From Veillonella montpellierensis DSM 17217 (GTDB taxonomy: Bacteria; Bacillota; Negativicutes; Veillonellales; Veillonellaceae): 35,879 nucleotides of DNA. Below, piece by piece: positions 16,601 through 23,926 of this stretch (position 1 is its first letter; every line of letters begins with the position of its first letter). Made by a program: the position numbers and the translations under genes. The DNA is taken from the NCBI RefSeq assembly GCF_000426745.1, contig NZ_AUFY01000016.1, positions 4,159 to 40,037 of the forward strand, written 5' to 3'. The notes beneath the pieces were generated by a model that saw only the letters and a list, made by a program, of their open reading frames with translations, was not told where the DNA came from and did not search any database.

Positions 16601-17584
16601 TTACAAGCGTGGTTTGAAGCATTACAACCGATGATTATCGCCATTAATCATGGCTATGAAAGTAAGATTGCAGTGAATCGACTTCGTGCATTAGAAGCGT
16701 ATACAAGTGATCATAGCCCTATGATACAGCAAGAAATTAAGGCTGTATCACCAGAAGAAGTAGAGCATACTTTGCCTATTACAGATCCAAAATGTATGAC
16801 AGAAGATGGAATCAGTCATAGAGTTTCTGCTATAATGAGACGAGGACCTACTAGACCAGAGCCTTCTATTGTGTGCCAAGGACTTTCCTTTAGTTATGAA
16901 GATACACCAATTTATGACAACCTATCTCTTTCTATTGAAAAAGGGGAAACCGTTGCTATTGTAGGGGCCAGTGGCTCTGGCAAAACAACGTTGTTTAATC
17001 TGTTACAACGATTCTATCCGTATAGGGGCAGTATTCGTGTAGAAGGAAAAGAATTATCTTCTTATGATATAGAAACCAGTCGTTCTCTATGGGGTGCTGT
17101 TACGCAAGATACGTATATTTTTGAAGCAACTCTTGAAGAGAACATTCGACTTGCTAAACCAACGGCGAGTCATGATGAATTGATGGCGTGTATTGTAGCT
17201 GCTGGGTTAGAGTCAGTTATTGATAAGTTGCCGGCAGGACTTACCACAATGGTAGGTTCACATGGTGTGGCATTAAGTGGCGGCGAACGGCAACGCGTTG
17301 CCTTAGCGCGATTATTTTTAAGAGATAGTGATATTATTTTATTAGATGAACCATTTGAAGGATTAGATCAAGTAACACGCTATCAGTTACAACGAGAAAT
17401 GTTTCGATTTGTAGAAAATAAGACAGCGTTATATATTACACATCAGTTAGAAGGCCTTGATCGGGTGGATCGCATCATTTTTATGGATCATGGGCGTATC
17501 ATTGAGTCGGGCACATATGATGAGTTGATGGCATTAGGCGGTTCATTTTATAAGTATAGTGAATTATCTATGGCGCGCATTTAA
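13640..17584 (+). CDS. cydDC: Fused CydDC ABC transporter (cytochrome bd assembly)
   Basis: One 1314-aa chain holds both halves of the heterodimeric exporter that moves cysteine/glutathione-type thiols to the outside and is needed for cytochrome bd maturation. The order is membrane domain, ATPase, linker, membrane domain, ATPase. Walker A motifs are GESGSGKTT near residue 366 and GASGSGKTT near 1107; both ATPases carry LSGGERQR. The first Walker B runs into DELTAH where DEPTAH is usual; the second reads DEPFEG. H-loops (LIGHRL, YITHQL) are present. The first ATPase has about 45 extra residues between Walker A and the Q-loop. Linkers of about 110 and 60 residues join the parts. The start is taken as GTG 13640 after GGAGGG; TTG at 13622 is the alternative. 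Most bacteria encode cydD and cydC separately. Confidence 0.93.
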   Translation: MVNKTAFKEIKHCQKQSAMLVLTSIVSSLAIVGQAWFFAKLISDLFLENRPWTEEINTLITLGIVIIIRLFATYWQDYCSHQLATLIKQSIRHKVLRHIFSSELGQPLVAGDTIHLLTDGLNQIEAYVGTYIPQMLYTVLIPLIMGIAIIDAAPWVGIILLVTVPLIPCFMILIGKQAEKMNQEQWERMSFLSSHFLDILQGLTTLKVFGRSKEQLQVIARLSGEFRDSTLRVLRVAFLSAMVLELVATISTALIAVYMGTSLLYGHIEYEAAFFVLLLAPEFYTPFRQLGSAFHTGMAGATSLYKVEALLQSPLPIERHGTCTIDDAFTSIHFDTVNYRYTDSQMPTLQNISFSLEKNKPLMLVGESGSGKTTIANLVAGFLQPTEGHIVVRCVRTADSIGHDSTHNAWKDEKHIHVANATSVDQGISTMPAIVEYDMADLSIDWWREQIIYVSQYPHIFEGSLRDNVTFGMVATDEEVYKALRLAEAYDFVMDRGGLDATIGEHGMGLSGGERQRIALARAFLRTGSVLILDELTAHLDVETESSLYRALQRLMENKFVILIGHRLKTMTWASELLVMKEGRIVERGTYRSLLENGGYFATLVETGNGKAFIESQTRALGCGEQFPFPDSNTTMLEAGRTTGQVAGDDTSLMSDKYGNTPARTVKLETDSVGSRWSKKRGDLRKNAMHDTTIEEEKHTPSHTTSWSCWQLLFSVLSPSKGALVVSLIFTVITVFMNVALLSTSAWLLASAALHPELAYLGLSIVGVRFFGISRAVSRYIERYVSHRMAFQGLYGLRLWFYEKLEPVAPAVFRYIGSGDLLGRIMADIETLQFFYLRVLIPPIGAIVMTAIVMLFVASYSPYLVLLVIIVFCITTVIIPYYVLCHNRVALRDISSQQGILKADIAEVLSGLCDIIVYGQVGDTKRRLERRFIETDEYHNTITYGTNQGMIAFLLTLQVTMIVGAIIASVPLHTAQESIYVSVIAIGLQAWFEALQPMIIAINHGYESKIAVNRLRALEAYTSDHSPMIQQEIKAVSPEEVEHTLPITDPKCMTEDGISHRVSAIMRRGPTRPEPSIVCQGLSFSYEDTPIYDNLSLSIEKGETVAIVGASGSGKTTLFNLLQRFYPYRGSIRVEGKELSSYDIETSRSLWGAVTQDTYIFEATLEENIRLAKPTASHDELMACIVAAGLESVIDKLPAGLTTMVGSHGVALSGGERQRVALARLFLRDSDIILLDEPFEGLDQVTRYQLQREMFRFVENKTALYITHQLEGLDRVDRIIFMDHGRIIESGTYDELMALGGSFYKYSELSMARI

Positions 17585-17605
17585 TAAGACATAAAGGATA
17601 GTATC

Positions 17606-18406
17606 ATGATTAAACTAGTGGCAATAGACTTAGATGAAACTTTATTACGATCTAATAATACCGTATCAGAATATACAAAATCGGTCATTCAACGTGCCAG
17701 TCATAGGGGCTTTCATATCGTGATTGCCACAGGTCGCATGTATCAAACGGCAAAGCCTGTAGGAGAATCGTTAGGGTTAGGCGATATTCCTATGATTTTA
17801 TACTCTGGTGGTGTTATACAGCATATTTTATCAGGAAAGATTGTATGGGAGCATACGGTACCGCTTAGTGCGATGGAGAAGGTGTATGCAATTACGCGTC
17901 AACATAATTGGTATATACAAGCCTATATTGAGGATCATTTAGTGTGTCATCATCCTACATGGCAATCGGACAAGTATGTAAAACAGACGGGTGCCAAGCC
18001 AGAGTTTTTAGGTGACCATCTCTACGATGTAGAAAAAGAAGCGAATAAATTGATTATGATTGATACACCGGATAGAATTGAAACGATACAAACTTATATG
18101 AAAGACAAGTTAGGTACCATGGTGTCTATTGTTCGGAGTCAAGCTGATTTTTTAGAAATCATTGGACCTGATGTATCAAAAGGAAATGCCTTACTACACT
18201 ATGGTAAGTCTTTAGGCGTTACGCCAGAAGAAATGGTTATGTTTGGAAACTCGGAAAATGATATTTCTATGTTGACCTTACCAGGGTATGCGGTAGCAGT
18301 AGGTAATGCGGAAGATTCCGTAAAGGCGGTAGCTGATGATATTTGCTTGTCGAATGAGGAAGACGGTGTAGCACATTGGATTGAAACACATATATTGGAG
18401 GGATAG
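17606..18406 (+). CDS. Cof-type HAD-superfamily phosphatase
   Basis: A 266-aa cytoplasmic protein of the HAD IIB (Cof) subgroup. Motif I is DLDETLL with the nucleophile Asp8 and acid Asp10. IVIATGR is motif II. The cap domain fills about residues 85-190. SKGNALLHYGKSLGV carries the motif III Lys, and MFGNSENDISML is motif IV. Such enzymes dephosphorylate sugar phosphates, nucleotides or flavin precursors, and the substrate cannot be read from sequence. It starts 21 bp after cydDC with AAAGGA upstream and ends 2 bp before rapZ, so it is probably transcribed with the genes that follow. Confidence 0.9.
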   Translation: MIKLVAIDLDETLLRSNNTVSEYTKSVIQRASHRGFHIVIATGRMYQTAKPVGESLGLGDIPMILYSGGVIQHILSGKIVWEHTVPLSAMEKVYAITRQHNWYIQAYIEDHLVCHHPTWQSDKYVKQTGAKPEFLGDHLYDVEKEANKLIMIDTPDRIETIQTYMKDKLGTMVSIVRSQADFLEIIGPDVSKGNALLHYGKSLGVTPEEMVMFGNSENDISMLTLPGYAVAVGNAEDSVKAVADDICLSNEEDGVAHWIETHILEG

Positions 18407-18408
18407 GG

Positions 18409-19323
18409 ATGGAAGCATTTCGATTAGTCATTGTAACAGGCATGTCAGGCGCAGGAAAAACACAAGTAATGCAAGCCTTAGAGGATATGGGGTATTTTTG
18501 TGTAGATAATATTCCCCCCGTATTAATCCCAAAATTTAGCGAATTGTGTCGCCAAGGGGGCGAACGAATTGCACAAGTCGCTTTAGTCGTAGATATTCGA
18601 GGCGGCGAGTTTTTTGACTCTTTATCAGAGGCACTGGATGCTTTAAAAGAAATGAAAGTACCGTATGAAATTGTGTATATGGAAGCTACGGATGCGACCT
18701 TGATTCGCAGATATAAAGAATCTCGTCGAAGTCACCCCCTAGCACCTAATGGACGTATTACAACAGGCCTTCATAAAGAACGAGAACTATTGAATAGCAT
18801 TCGGCATCGGGCGGACTATATTATTGACACAACGGATATGAAAACATCAAAACTCAAAGAGTTTTTACGGAAAAAATTTATTCAAGTAGAAAACCATGAA
18901 GGCATGTCGATTACAGTAGTTAGTTTTGGCTTTAAATATGGCATCCCTTTGGATGCCGATATGGTATGGGATGTGCGATTCTTACCAAATCCATATTATA
19001 TAACTGAATATCGCCATAAAACGGGGCGCGTTAAAGAAGTGAATGACTACATTCATTCCTTTCCCATTACCAACGAATTTAAAAAACATTATTTTGGAAC
19101 CTTAGACTTTTTAATTCCCAATTATGAAAAAGAGGGAAAAACACAATTTGTCATTGCTGTAGGTTGTACTGGTGGTATGCATCGATCGGTGGCCATGGCA
19201 GAAGCTATGTATAGTCATCTACAAGAAGAGGGGTATCGCGTATCAGTAGAGCATCGTGATATGATGAAAAATACAGTGGAAGAAGATTTTAACCCTCATG
19301 AAATTGAAAGTTTAAGCAAGTAG
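18409..19323 (+). CDS. rapZ: RNase adapter / nucleotide-binding protein RapZ (YvcJ)
   Basis: A 304-aa protein with a P-loop (GMSGAGKT, residues 11-18), DNIPP and a conserved C-terminal domain containing FGFKYGIP, DVRFLPNPYY and GCTGGMHRSVAMAE. In enterobacteria RapZ directs RNase E to the GlmZ small RNA to control glucosamine-6-phosphate synthase. In Bacillus the homologue YvcJ binds and hydrolyses nucleotides, with effects on competence. The ribosome site GGAGGGATAGGG precedes the ATG. It belongs to the conserved Firmicute order rapZ-glmR-whiA. Whether an sRNA is involved here is unknown. Confidence 0.96.
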   Translation: MEAFRLVIVTGMSGAGKTQVMQALEDMGYFCVDNIPPVLIPKFSELCRQGGERIAQVALVVDIRGGEFFDSLSEALDALKEMKVPYEIVYMEATDATLIRRYKESRRSHPLAPNGRITTGLHKERELLNSIRHRADYIIDTTDMKTSKLKEFLRKKFIQVENHEGMSITVVSFGFKYGIPLDADMVWDVRFLPNPYYITEYRHKTGRVKEVNDYIHSFPITNEFKKHYFGTLDFLIPNYEKEGKTQFVIAVGCTGGMHRSVAMAEAMYSHLQEEGYRVSVEHRDMMKNTVEEDFNPHEIESLSK

Positions 19324-19351
19324 TAGGCAAATGGAATATAGATGATGTATG

Positions 19352-19389
19352 ACTATGTATACTATGAGAACACTCATGGTACACATAGT
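19352..19389. repeat. Long hairpin between rapZ and glmR, no T-tract
   Basis: A 17-nt arm at 19352-19368 pairs with 19373-19389 with one mismatch and one wobble, around the 4-nt loop AACA. No T-run follows. It lies 28 bp after rapZ and about 20 bp before the glmR ribosome site. It resembles the hairpins at 8283 and 10413 in length. Confidence 0.7.
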
Positions 19390-19426
19390 ATGGTGTGCAT
19401 GCTACATAAAGGATTGGATGATATAG

Positions 19427-20776
19427 ATGATACGGAGAAAATGGGCTCGCTGGCTTGTACCGGGCCTTAAAATTAAGAGATGGTTATTTTTATTTTCTCT
19501 AGGTGTATTCCTATTGATGGTAGGCGTTACACTTATGTTGAACTATCAATGGCTATCGTATATGGAAGATATAGTTTTACAGACCTTATATGAAACAACA
19601 GGTGCCTATAACTATACAATTTTAGCATCCTGTGGCTTTATTTTGTTAGGCATCGGTATTGTATTAATGATTGAAGGTCTACGAAAAGTAGTAAAAACAA
19701 TTATTCGTGCCATTATACCTGATGAATCTGATGAAGTGAGTGATTATATCTTTCAAAATATTAGATTAACAGAGGGACCTAACATAGTTGTTATTGGTGG
19801 CGGTACTGGTTTATCCATGCTTCTTAGAGGCTTAAAGACACATACGTCAAATTTATCAGCTATCGTTACAGTTGCCGATGATGGTGGATCTTCTGGACGG
19901 TTACGGGAAGATTTTAAAATGATTGCTCCTGGAGATTTGCGAAACTGCTTGGTAGCGTTGGCGGAAAAAGAGGGCCTTATGGAACAGCTTTTTCAATATC
20001 GCTTTGATGGAAAGGGCGATTTATCTGGTCATAGTTTTGGGAATCTTTTTTTGACGGCCTTAACACAAGTGTTGGACTCAGATATAGAAAAAGCCTTGGA
20101 AGCATCGAGTAAAATTTTAAAGGTCCGTGGCCGTGTGATTCCATCTTCTACGGAAGAAATTAAATTGTTAGCTCGCTATACAGATGGCACTATGGTTACG
20201 GGGGAAAGTAATATTCCACACGAGGGTAAAGTCATTGAGCGTATATTTACGCAACCGGCACATCCACAACCAGAAGGGGCGGCACTGCAAGCTATTGATG
20301 AAGCGGATGCCATTATTTTAGGACCTGGTAGTTTATATACAAGTATTTTGCCTAATTTGTTAGTCGACAAAATTGTAGATCATATTAAAGCAAGCAAAGC
20401 GGAAAAAATCTATATTTGTAATGTGATGACACAACCAGGAGAAACTGATGGATATACGGTAGCCGATCATATTGAGGCGATAGGTCGTCATTGTGGGCCT
20501 AATATGATTGATACTGTTTTAGTTCATGATACTACATTGGATGAAAAGGTATTATCACAATATCGTCATAGGGGGGCCAATCCTGTTGTCATTGATATGG
20601 ACCGGTTGCAACAGATGGATATACGTATTGTTCGAGCTAATTTAGTAGATGGCTTTGATCGCGCTACGCATAACTCGGAACGATTGGCTAAAGTTATTAT
20701 GGATGTTATCTACGCCTTACAAACAGATATTGAACCACATATTTTAGAATATTATTTACAACGTGATGATCATTAG
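19427..20776 (+). CDS. glmR: Gluconeogenesis/cell-wall factor GlmR (YvcK, CofD-like)
   Basis: A 449-aa protein with an N-terminal membrane anchor (hydrophobic segments about 19-38 and 63-83) followed by a CofD-like Rossmann domain: NIVVIGGGTGLSMLLRGLK (around residue 109 on), VADDGGSSGRLRED, APGDLRNCLVAL and LGPGSLYTSILPNLL. In Bacillus YvcK/GlmR binds UDP-GlcNAc and stimulates GlmS, keeping cell-wall precursor supply up on gluconeogenic carbon. Many homologues lack the two-helix anchor; longer forms have it. The start at 19427 lies 13 bases after AAAGGA, which is long. A nearer ATG at 19418 gives only ATG-ATA-TAG, ending directly before the true start. Confidence 0.95.
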   Translation: MIRRKWARWLVPGLKIKRWLFLFSLGVFLLMVGVTLMLNYQWLSYMEDIVLQTLYETTGAYNYTILASCGFILLGIGIVLMIEGLRKVVKTIIRAIIPDESDEVSDYIFQNIRLTEGPNIVVIGGGTGLSMLLRGLKTHTSNLSAIVTVADDGGSSGRLREDFKMIAPGDLRNCLVALAEKEGLMEQLFQYRFDGKGDLSGHSFGNLFLTALTQVLDSDIEKALEASSKILKVRGRVIPSSTEEIKLLARYTDGTMVTGESNIPHEGKVIERIFTQPAHPQPEGAALQAIDEADAIILGPGSLYTSILPNLLVDKIVDHIKASKAEKIYICNVMTQPGETDGYTVADHIEAIGRHCGPNMIDTVLVHDTTLDEKVLSQYRHRGANPVVIDMDRLQQMDIRIVRANLVDGFDRATHNSERLAKVIMDVIYALQTDIEPHILEYYLQRDDH

Positions 20777-20814
20777 TAAGAATATAACGTGATAAGTCTA
20801 GAAAGGAGCTTTGT

Positions 20815-21756
20815 ATGTCATTTGCAGAAGATGTAAAAAATGAATTATGTCAGTATCAAAATGAAGATAGCCGTTGTGCTGTTATCGAAGTATCCTGCTT
20901 ATTGCGAATGGGTGGCTCTTTATTGATTGGGCGTCAAGGAACAGTGGGAATTCGCTTGGCTACTGCGAATAATGCGGTGGCTAGGCGTGTGTTAACCATA
21001 CTTAGATCACAATATAACTTGCCTACTGCTGTAGTAGTACGGCAAGGACTGAATTTGCGCAAGAAAAATATGTATACCTTAACGGTAGAGCCAACAGAGA
21101 ATAGTCGGCAAGTTATGGAAGAGTTAGGGCTCTGGCCAGTAACGGCACAAATACCTCATGAATGGTTAAAATCCTTAGAAGCACGGCGAGCTTTTTTGCG
21201 TGGCGCTTTTCTAGGTGGCGGATCCGTGAATAAACCACAAAGTGATTATCATTTGGAATTTATGAGTAGTAACGAAGCTTTTGCCAATGAAATTATTTAT
21301 GTATTGCGATTGTTTAAAATTTCTGCACGCATGACGGAACGAAAAGATGAGTATGTAGTGTATCTGAAAGAAGGCGATGCAGTTACTTCCTGTATTCAAA
21401 TTATGGGAGCTGGACAAGCATTAATGGAATTTGAAACGGTACGGGTTATGAAAACGGTGCGCAATCAAATTAATCGACAAGTGAATTGTGAAACGGCTAA
21501 TTTACAAAAAACGGTAGATGCGGCAGTACGCCAATTAGAAGCGATTCGGATCATTGAACGACATGATAGATTCTCTAGTTTACCGGATAAGTTACGCTAT
21601 ATCGCAGAAGTTCGGATAGAGCATCCAGATGCGAGTTTACAAGAGTTAGCTGACCACATAGGTGGTGTATTGTCTAAATCGGGTATTGGTCATCGCTTGC
21701 GCAAGCTTGAACAGATTGCATTAACCTTAGAGCCCAATGGTTTAGATGACATATAA
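20815..21756 (+). CDS. whiA: Sporulation/division regulator WhiA
   Basis: A 313-aa protein with an N-terminal degenerate LAGLIDADG-homing-endonuclease fold (about residues 1-200; RRAFLRGAFLGGGSVNKP is the characteristic block) and a C-terminal HTH (LPDKLRYIAEVRIEHPDASL, then LQELADHIGGVLSKSGIGHR). WhiA is a DNA-binding regulator of sporulation in actinomycetes and a nucleoid-associated division factor in Bacillus. The ribosome site AAAGGAG lies 8 bases before the ATG. It is the third member of the rapZ-glmR-whiA series. Length is normal. Confidence 0.96.
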   Translation: MSFAEDVKNELCQYQNEDSRCAVIEVSCLLRMGGSLLIGRQGTVGIRLATANNAVARRVLTILRSQYNLPTAVVVRQGLNLRKKNMYTLTVEPTENSRQVMEELGLWPVTAQIPHEWLKSLEARRAFLRGAFLGGGSVNKPQSDYHLEFMSSNEAFANEIIYVLRLFKISARMTERKDEYVVYLKEGDAVTSCIQIMGAGQALMEFETVRVMKTVRNQINRQVNCETANLQKTVDAAVRQLEAIRIIERHDRFSSLPDKLRYIAEVRIEHPDASLQELADHIGGVLSKSGIGHRLRKLEQIALTLEPNGLDDI

Positions 21757-21778
21757 GAAAGGATTTGAATGAGTTAGT

Positions 21779-23374
21779 ATGTGGTGGAAACGGATTGTAT
21801 CCTGTTTGCTAGGAGCTACGTTAGCAACTAGTTTATACACTGTAGTGCAAGGACGAACTATTAATTTACAGGCAGGGGGTTATGAATTATCTCCTATGGC
21901 TACAGAAGTGACAGATCAAAAATATGGGTTGCTCTTTTCTGATAGTCCAGAATATGTAGGCCCTGTGGGTGGAATTTTAAGTGCAGGTACGATTCATGGA
22001 CATGGACGAGTTTACTTTTATCATGTGAATGATATGAAAGATACACAAAAAATAGCAGTTGTGATTGAAAATAAATCCATGAAATTGAATCATATAACAG
22101 TTCGTAGAGCATTAGTGAGCAAGCCTAGTCCCGATTATTTTGCTGTGGGCCGTGAATTATCTCGACTCGATATGTCGGCGCCGTTACCAGAATCGGTGGC
22201 GATAGTCACAAATGAAAAGGATACCAAGAAATTCAATCTGGAACAAGTGAAATGGCGAAAAGCGTTAGAAAAACAAATTAAACAACAAGAAAAAGAATTA
22301 GAGAAAGAACAAGCTCGTTTAGATAGATGGAAAGAAAAACGAGAAAAAGAAGAGAAAAAACGCGTATCAAACATGCTAACGGATACTAAGAAGACTCATA
22401 AAATTACTTTGTTACAACATGTTAGTAGCGCTACGAAAGAAGACGACGTATCAGATGGCACCTATGTAGGTACTAGGGATACTAATGATAAGGAAAATAG
22501 ATATATAGCGTCTGATCGTACATCAGTGACACCATCGGGTTCATTGATAGATGATGTGTATCAAGGCATAGATACGAGCCGGTACCAACAGTTGAAAGAG
22601 GCATTAGCAGCTAGTCGTAAGCAGCTAGCAAATTACCAAGCAGATGATACAGAAGGTACTATCATCAATGTTAAAAAAGAAGATTTGCCTCATGCCAATT
22701 CCTTTACCTTACCACCGTTGGGGAAACGGCTATTGTTTGCTGATTTAGAGGATATCCAGGTCAAACCAGAGGCACTTATTTCGGGACTTATTGATTGCAT
22801 TACATCCGATGATACGCTTATTAAGGTTATGATGTTGCCAGAAGGCGCGGCTTCTCTTACTTCGACATATAGTGTTCCTACACTGCCAAAAGATGATGTA
22901 CGATTGCGTGGTACCTATGTAGGAGCTTTGAGAACCATTACAGTACCTGAAACGTTCAATAGTGATAAAAGTGGATCCTATATTGACGTCGTCAATGGTA
23001 GAGAGGATCCTTTTATCGAGGGCGTAGATGAATTGTCGAATCATGAAGCGGTAACAGATACGGGTAATTATGGCGTGTCATATCAGATGGTAGTGCATAC
23101 AACGGGTAAAGAACGGTTTCATTTATTCTTTAATCCCCTAGGTGGCGCTTACTCAGGTTCTTTTTTGATTAGTACGCCGTATAGGACAAAACGATATGAT
23201 GTGGGAAATAGTATGAAACCCTATATTGGACATCAGACAATATATGATACGTTTGACCTAGGTGAGTATAGAGGCGGCGATACGATTGCGATTAACTTTA
23301 TGCCTGCAGGAGCTTCGAATTTGCCTATCCGATTTTTATTGGTGCCTACCTGTGAATTAGATAAAAGAGGATAG
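21779..23374 (+). CDS. Unrecognised exported protein with central coiled coil
   Basis: A 531-aa protein that I cannot assign to a family. The N-terminus (MWWKRIVSCLLGATLATSLY, then TVVQG) is a signal peptide or anchor. Residues about 27-140 form a beta-rich domain (VGPVGGILSAGTIHGHGRVY, then FYHVNDMKDTQKIAVVIENK), reminiscent of extracellular modules in Clostridia and Negativicutes proteins. About 152-196 is a very charged coiled coil (EKQIKQQEKELEKEQARL), followed by a polar linker and a second short helix near 264-284. A second beta-rich domain ends in FHLFFNPLGGAYSGSFLIST. The halves look related, as if one fold were split by the coil. It begins 22 bp after whiA and is probably co-transcribed. 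The ATG is 15 bases from AAAGGA, with a two-codon ORF between. An envelope or cell-wall role is inferred from export and neighbours. Confidence 0.75.
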   Translation: MWWKRIVSCLLGATLATSLYTVVQGRTINLQAGGYELSPMATEVTDQKYGLLFSDSPEYVGPVGGILSAGTIHGHGRVYFYHVNDMKDTQKIAVVIENKSMKLNHITVRRALVSKPSPDYFAVGRELSRLDMSAPLPESVAIVTNEKDTKKFNLEQVKWRKALEKQIKQQEKELEKEQARLDRWKEKREKEEKKRVSNMLTDTKKTHKITLLQHVSSATKEDDVSDGTYVGTRDTNDKENRYIASDRTSVTPSGSLIDDVYQGIDTSRYQQLKEALAASRKQLANYQADDTEGTIINVKKEDLPHANSFTLPPLGKRLLFADLEDIQVKPEALISGLIDCITSDDTLIKVMMLPEGAASLTSTYSVPTLPKDDVRLRGTYVGALRTITVPETFNSDKSGSYIDVVNGREDPFIEGVDELSNHEAVTDTGNYGVSYQMVVHTTGKERFHLFFNPLGGAYSGSFLISTPYRTKRYDVGNSMKPYIGHQTIYDTFDLGEYRGGDTIAINFMPAGASNLPIRFLLVPTCELDKRG

Positions 23375-23702
23375 TTAACGCATTCTAGATATGGAAAATA
23401 GTATTTAATAAGGCTATACGCTGTAGCGTTTTACTAGTTATCAAGGAAAATCGATAGAGAGCATTTTCTCTGTACTAGTCTTGATACGATATAGATAGTA
23501 TGGAACGTATCAAAACCTATATGTGTGATGAGATGACTTTCACAGGCATATGTAATGCGCAATCATGCATAGCATGGATGGTCACACCTCTTGCAATGTA
23601 TAAGGGAGTGTCATTGAGAGTGCTTTATATAGAGCCTTATGACAGGGCGTCACAAACGGTTGATGACTACAGAATCGCATAGGTTTCTTCAAGGAAAGTT
23701 AA
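23375..23702. other. Intergenic region before the pyr promoter
   Basis: A 60-codon frame at 23500-23682 has no ribosome site and no recognisable domain, so it is not called. Imperfect pairing is visible (TATCAAG near 23438 with CTTGATA near 23480, enclosing AGAGA/TCTCT), which may end the whiA-side transcript, but there is no T-run. Confidence 0.4.
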
Positions 23703-23731
23703 TTGACATATATTTTTATTTTTAGTATCAT
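23703..23731 (+). promoter_or_regulatory. Sigma-70-type promoter of the pyr operon
   Basis: TTGACA at 23703-23708 and TATCAT at 23726-23731 are separated by exactly 17 bp. Transcription would start near 23738, about 190 nt before pyrB, giving the long leader needed for attenuation. Confidence 0.85.
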
Positions 23732-23784
23732 AGTAAAGAAGAAAATGATAGATTTGGTACGGGATACCATCGTATTTTCTGAGA

Positions 23785-23905
23785 ACCTTTTAAGTTAGTC
23801 CTGCGAGGCTAATAAAGGTAGATAGTTGCAAGTCGTTCCGTGGTTACGGGTACTTTGTCATGTTTACTATACGACCTTTTGCCCCAGGCAAAGGGTCGTT
23901 TTTTT
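23785..23905 (+). promoter_or_regulatory. PyrR-type attenuator of the pyr operon
   Basis: The first hairpin (23785-23819) has ACCTTT/AAAGGT at its base, TTAG/CTAA above, and the loop TCCTGCGAGG at 23799-23808. This matches the PyrR binding loop known from Bacillus leaders (consensus around UCCNGAGAGG), with one change. The 3' strand AAAGGT (23814-23819) is also complementary to ACCTTT at 23874-23879 in the terminator arm, and GCAAGTCGT at 23828-23836 can pair with the same arm, giving an antiterminator. The expected logic is that UMP-bound PyrR holds the first hairpin, so the terminator forms and pyr expression falls. pyrR is not in the window. Confidence 0.85.
23871..23905 (+). terminator. 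Intrinsic terminator in the pyr leader
   Basis: ACGACCTTTTGCC at 23871-23883 pairs with 23887-23899 (one G-U) around CCA, followed by a run of seven T. It lies just before the pyrB ribosome site and forms the OFF state of the attenuator. Confidence 0.9.
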
Positions 23906-23926
23906 ATATATTGCAAGGAGGCCGCG

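Noticed and set aside
22745-23044. 99-codon minus-strand frame inside the exported protein gene
   Set aside because: Shadow of the plus-strand gene, with no start signal.
23500-23682. 60-codon frame before the pyr promoter
   Set aside because: No ribosome site, no domain, and a composition unlike the neighbouring genes; likely a chance frame in an intergenic region.
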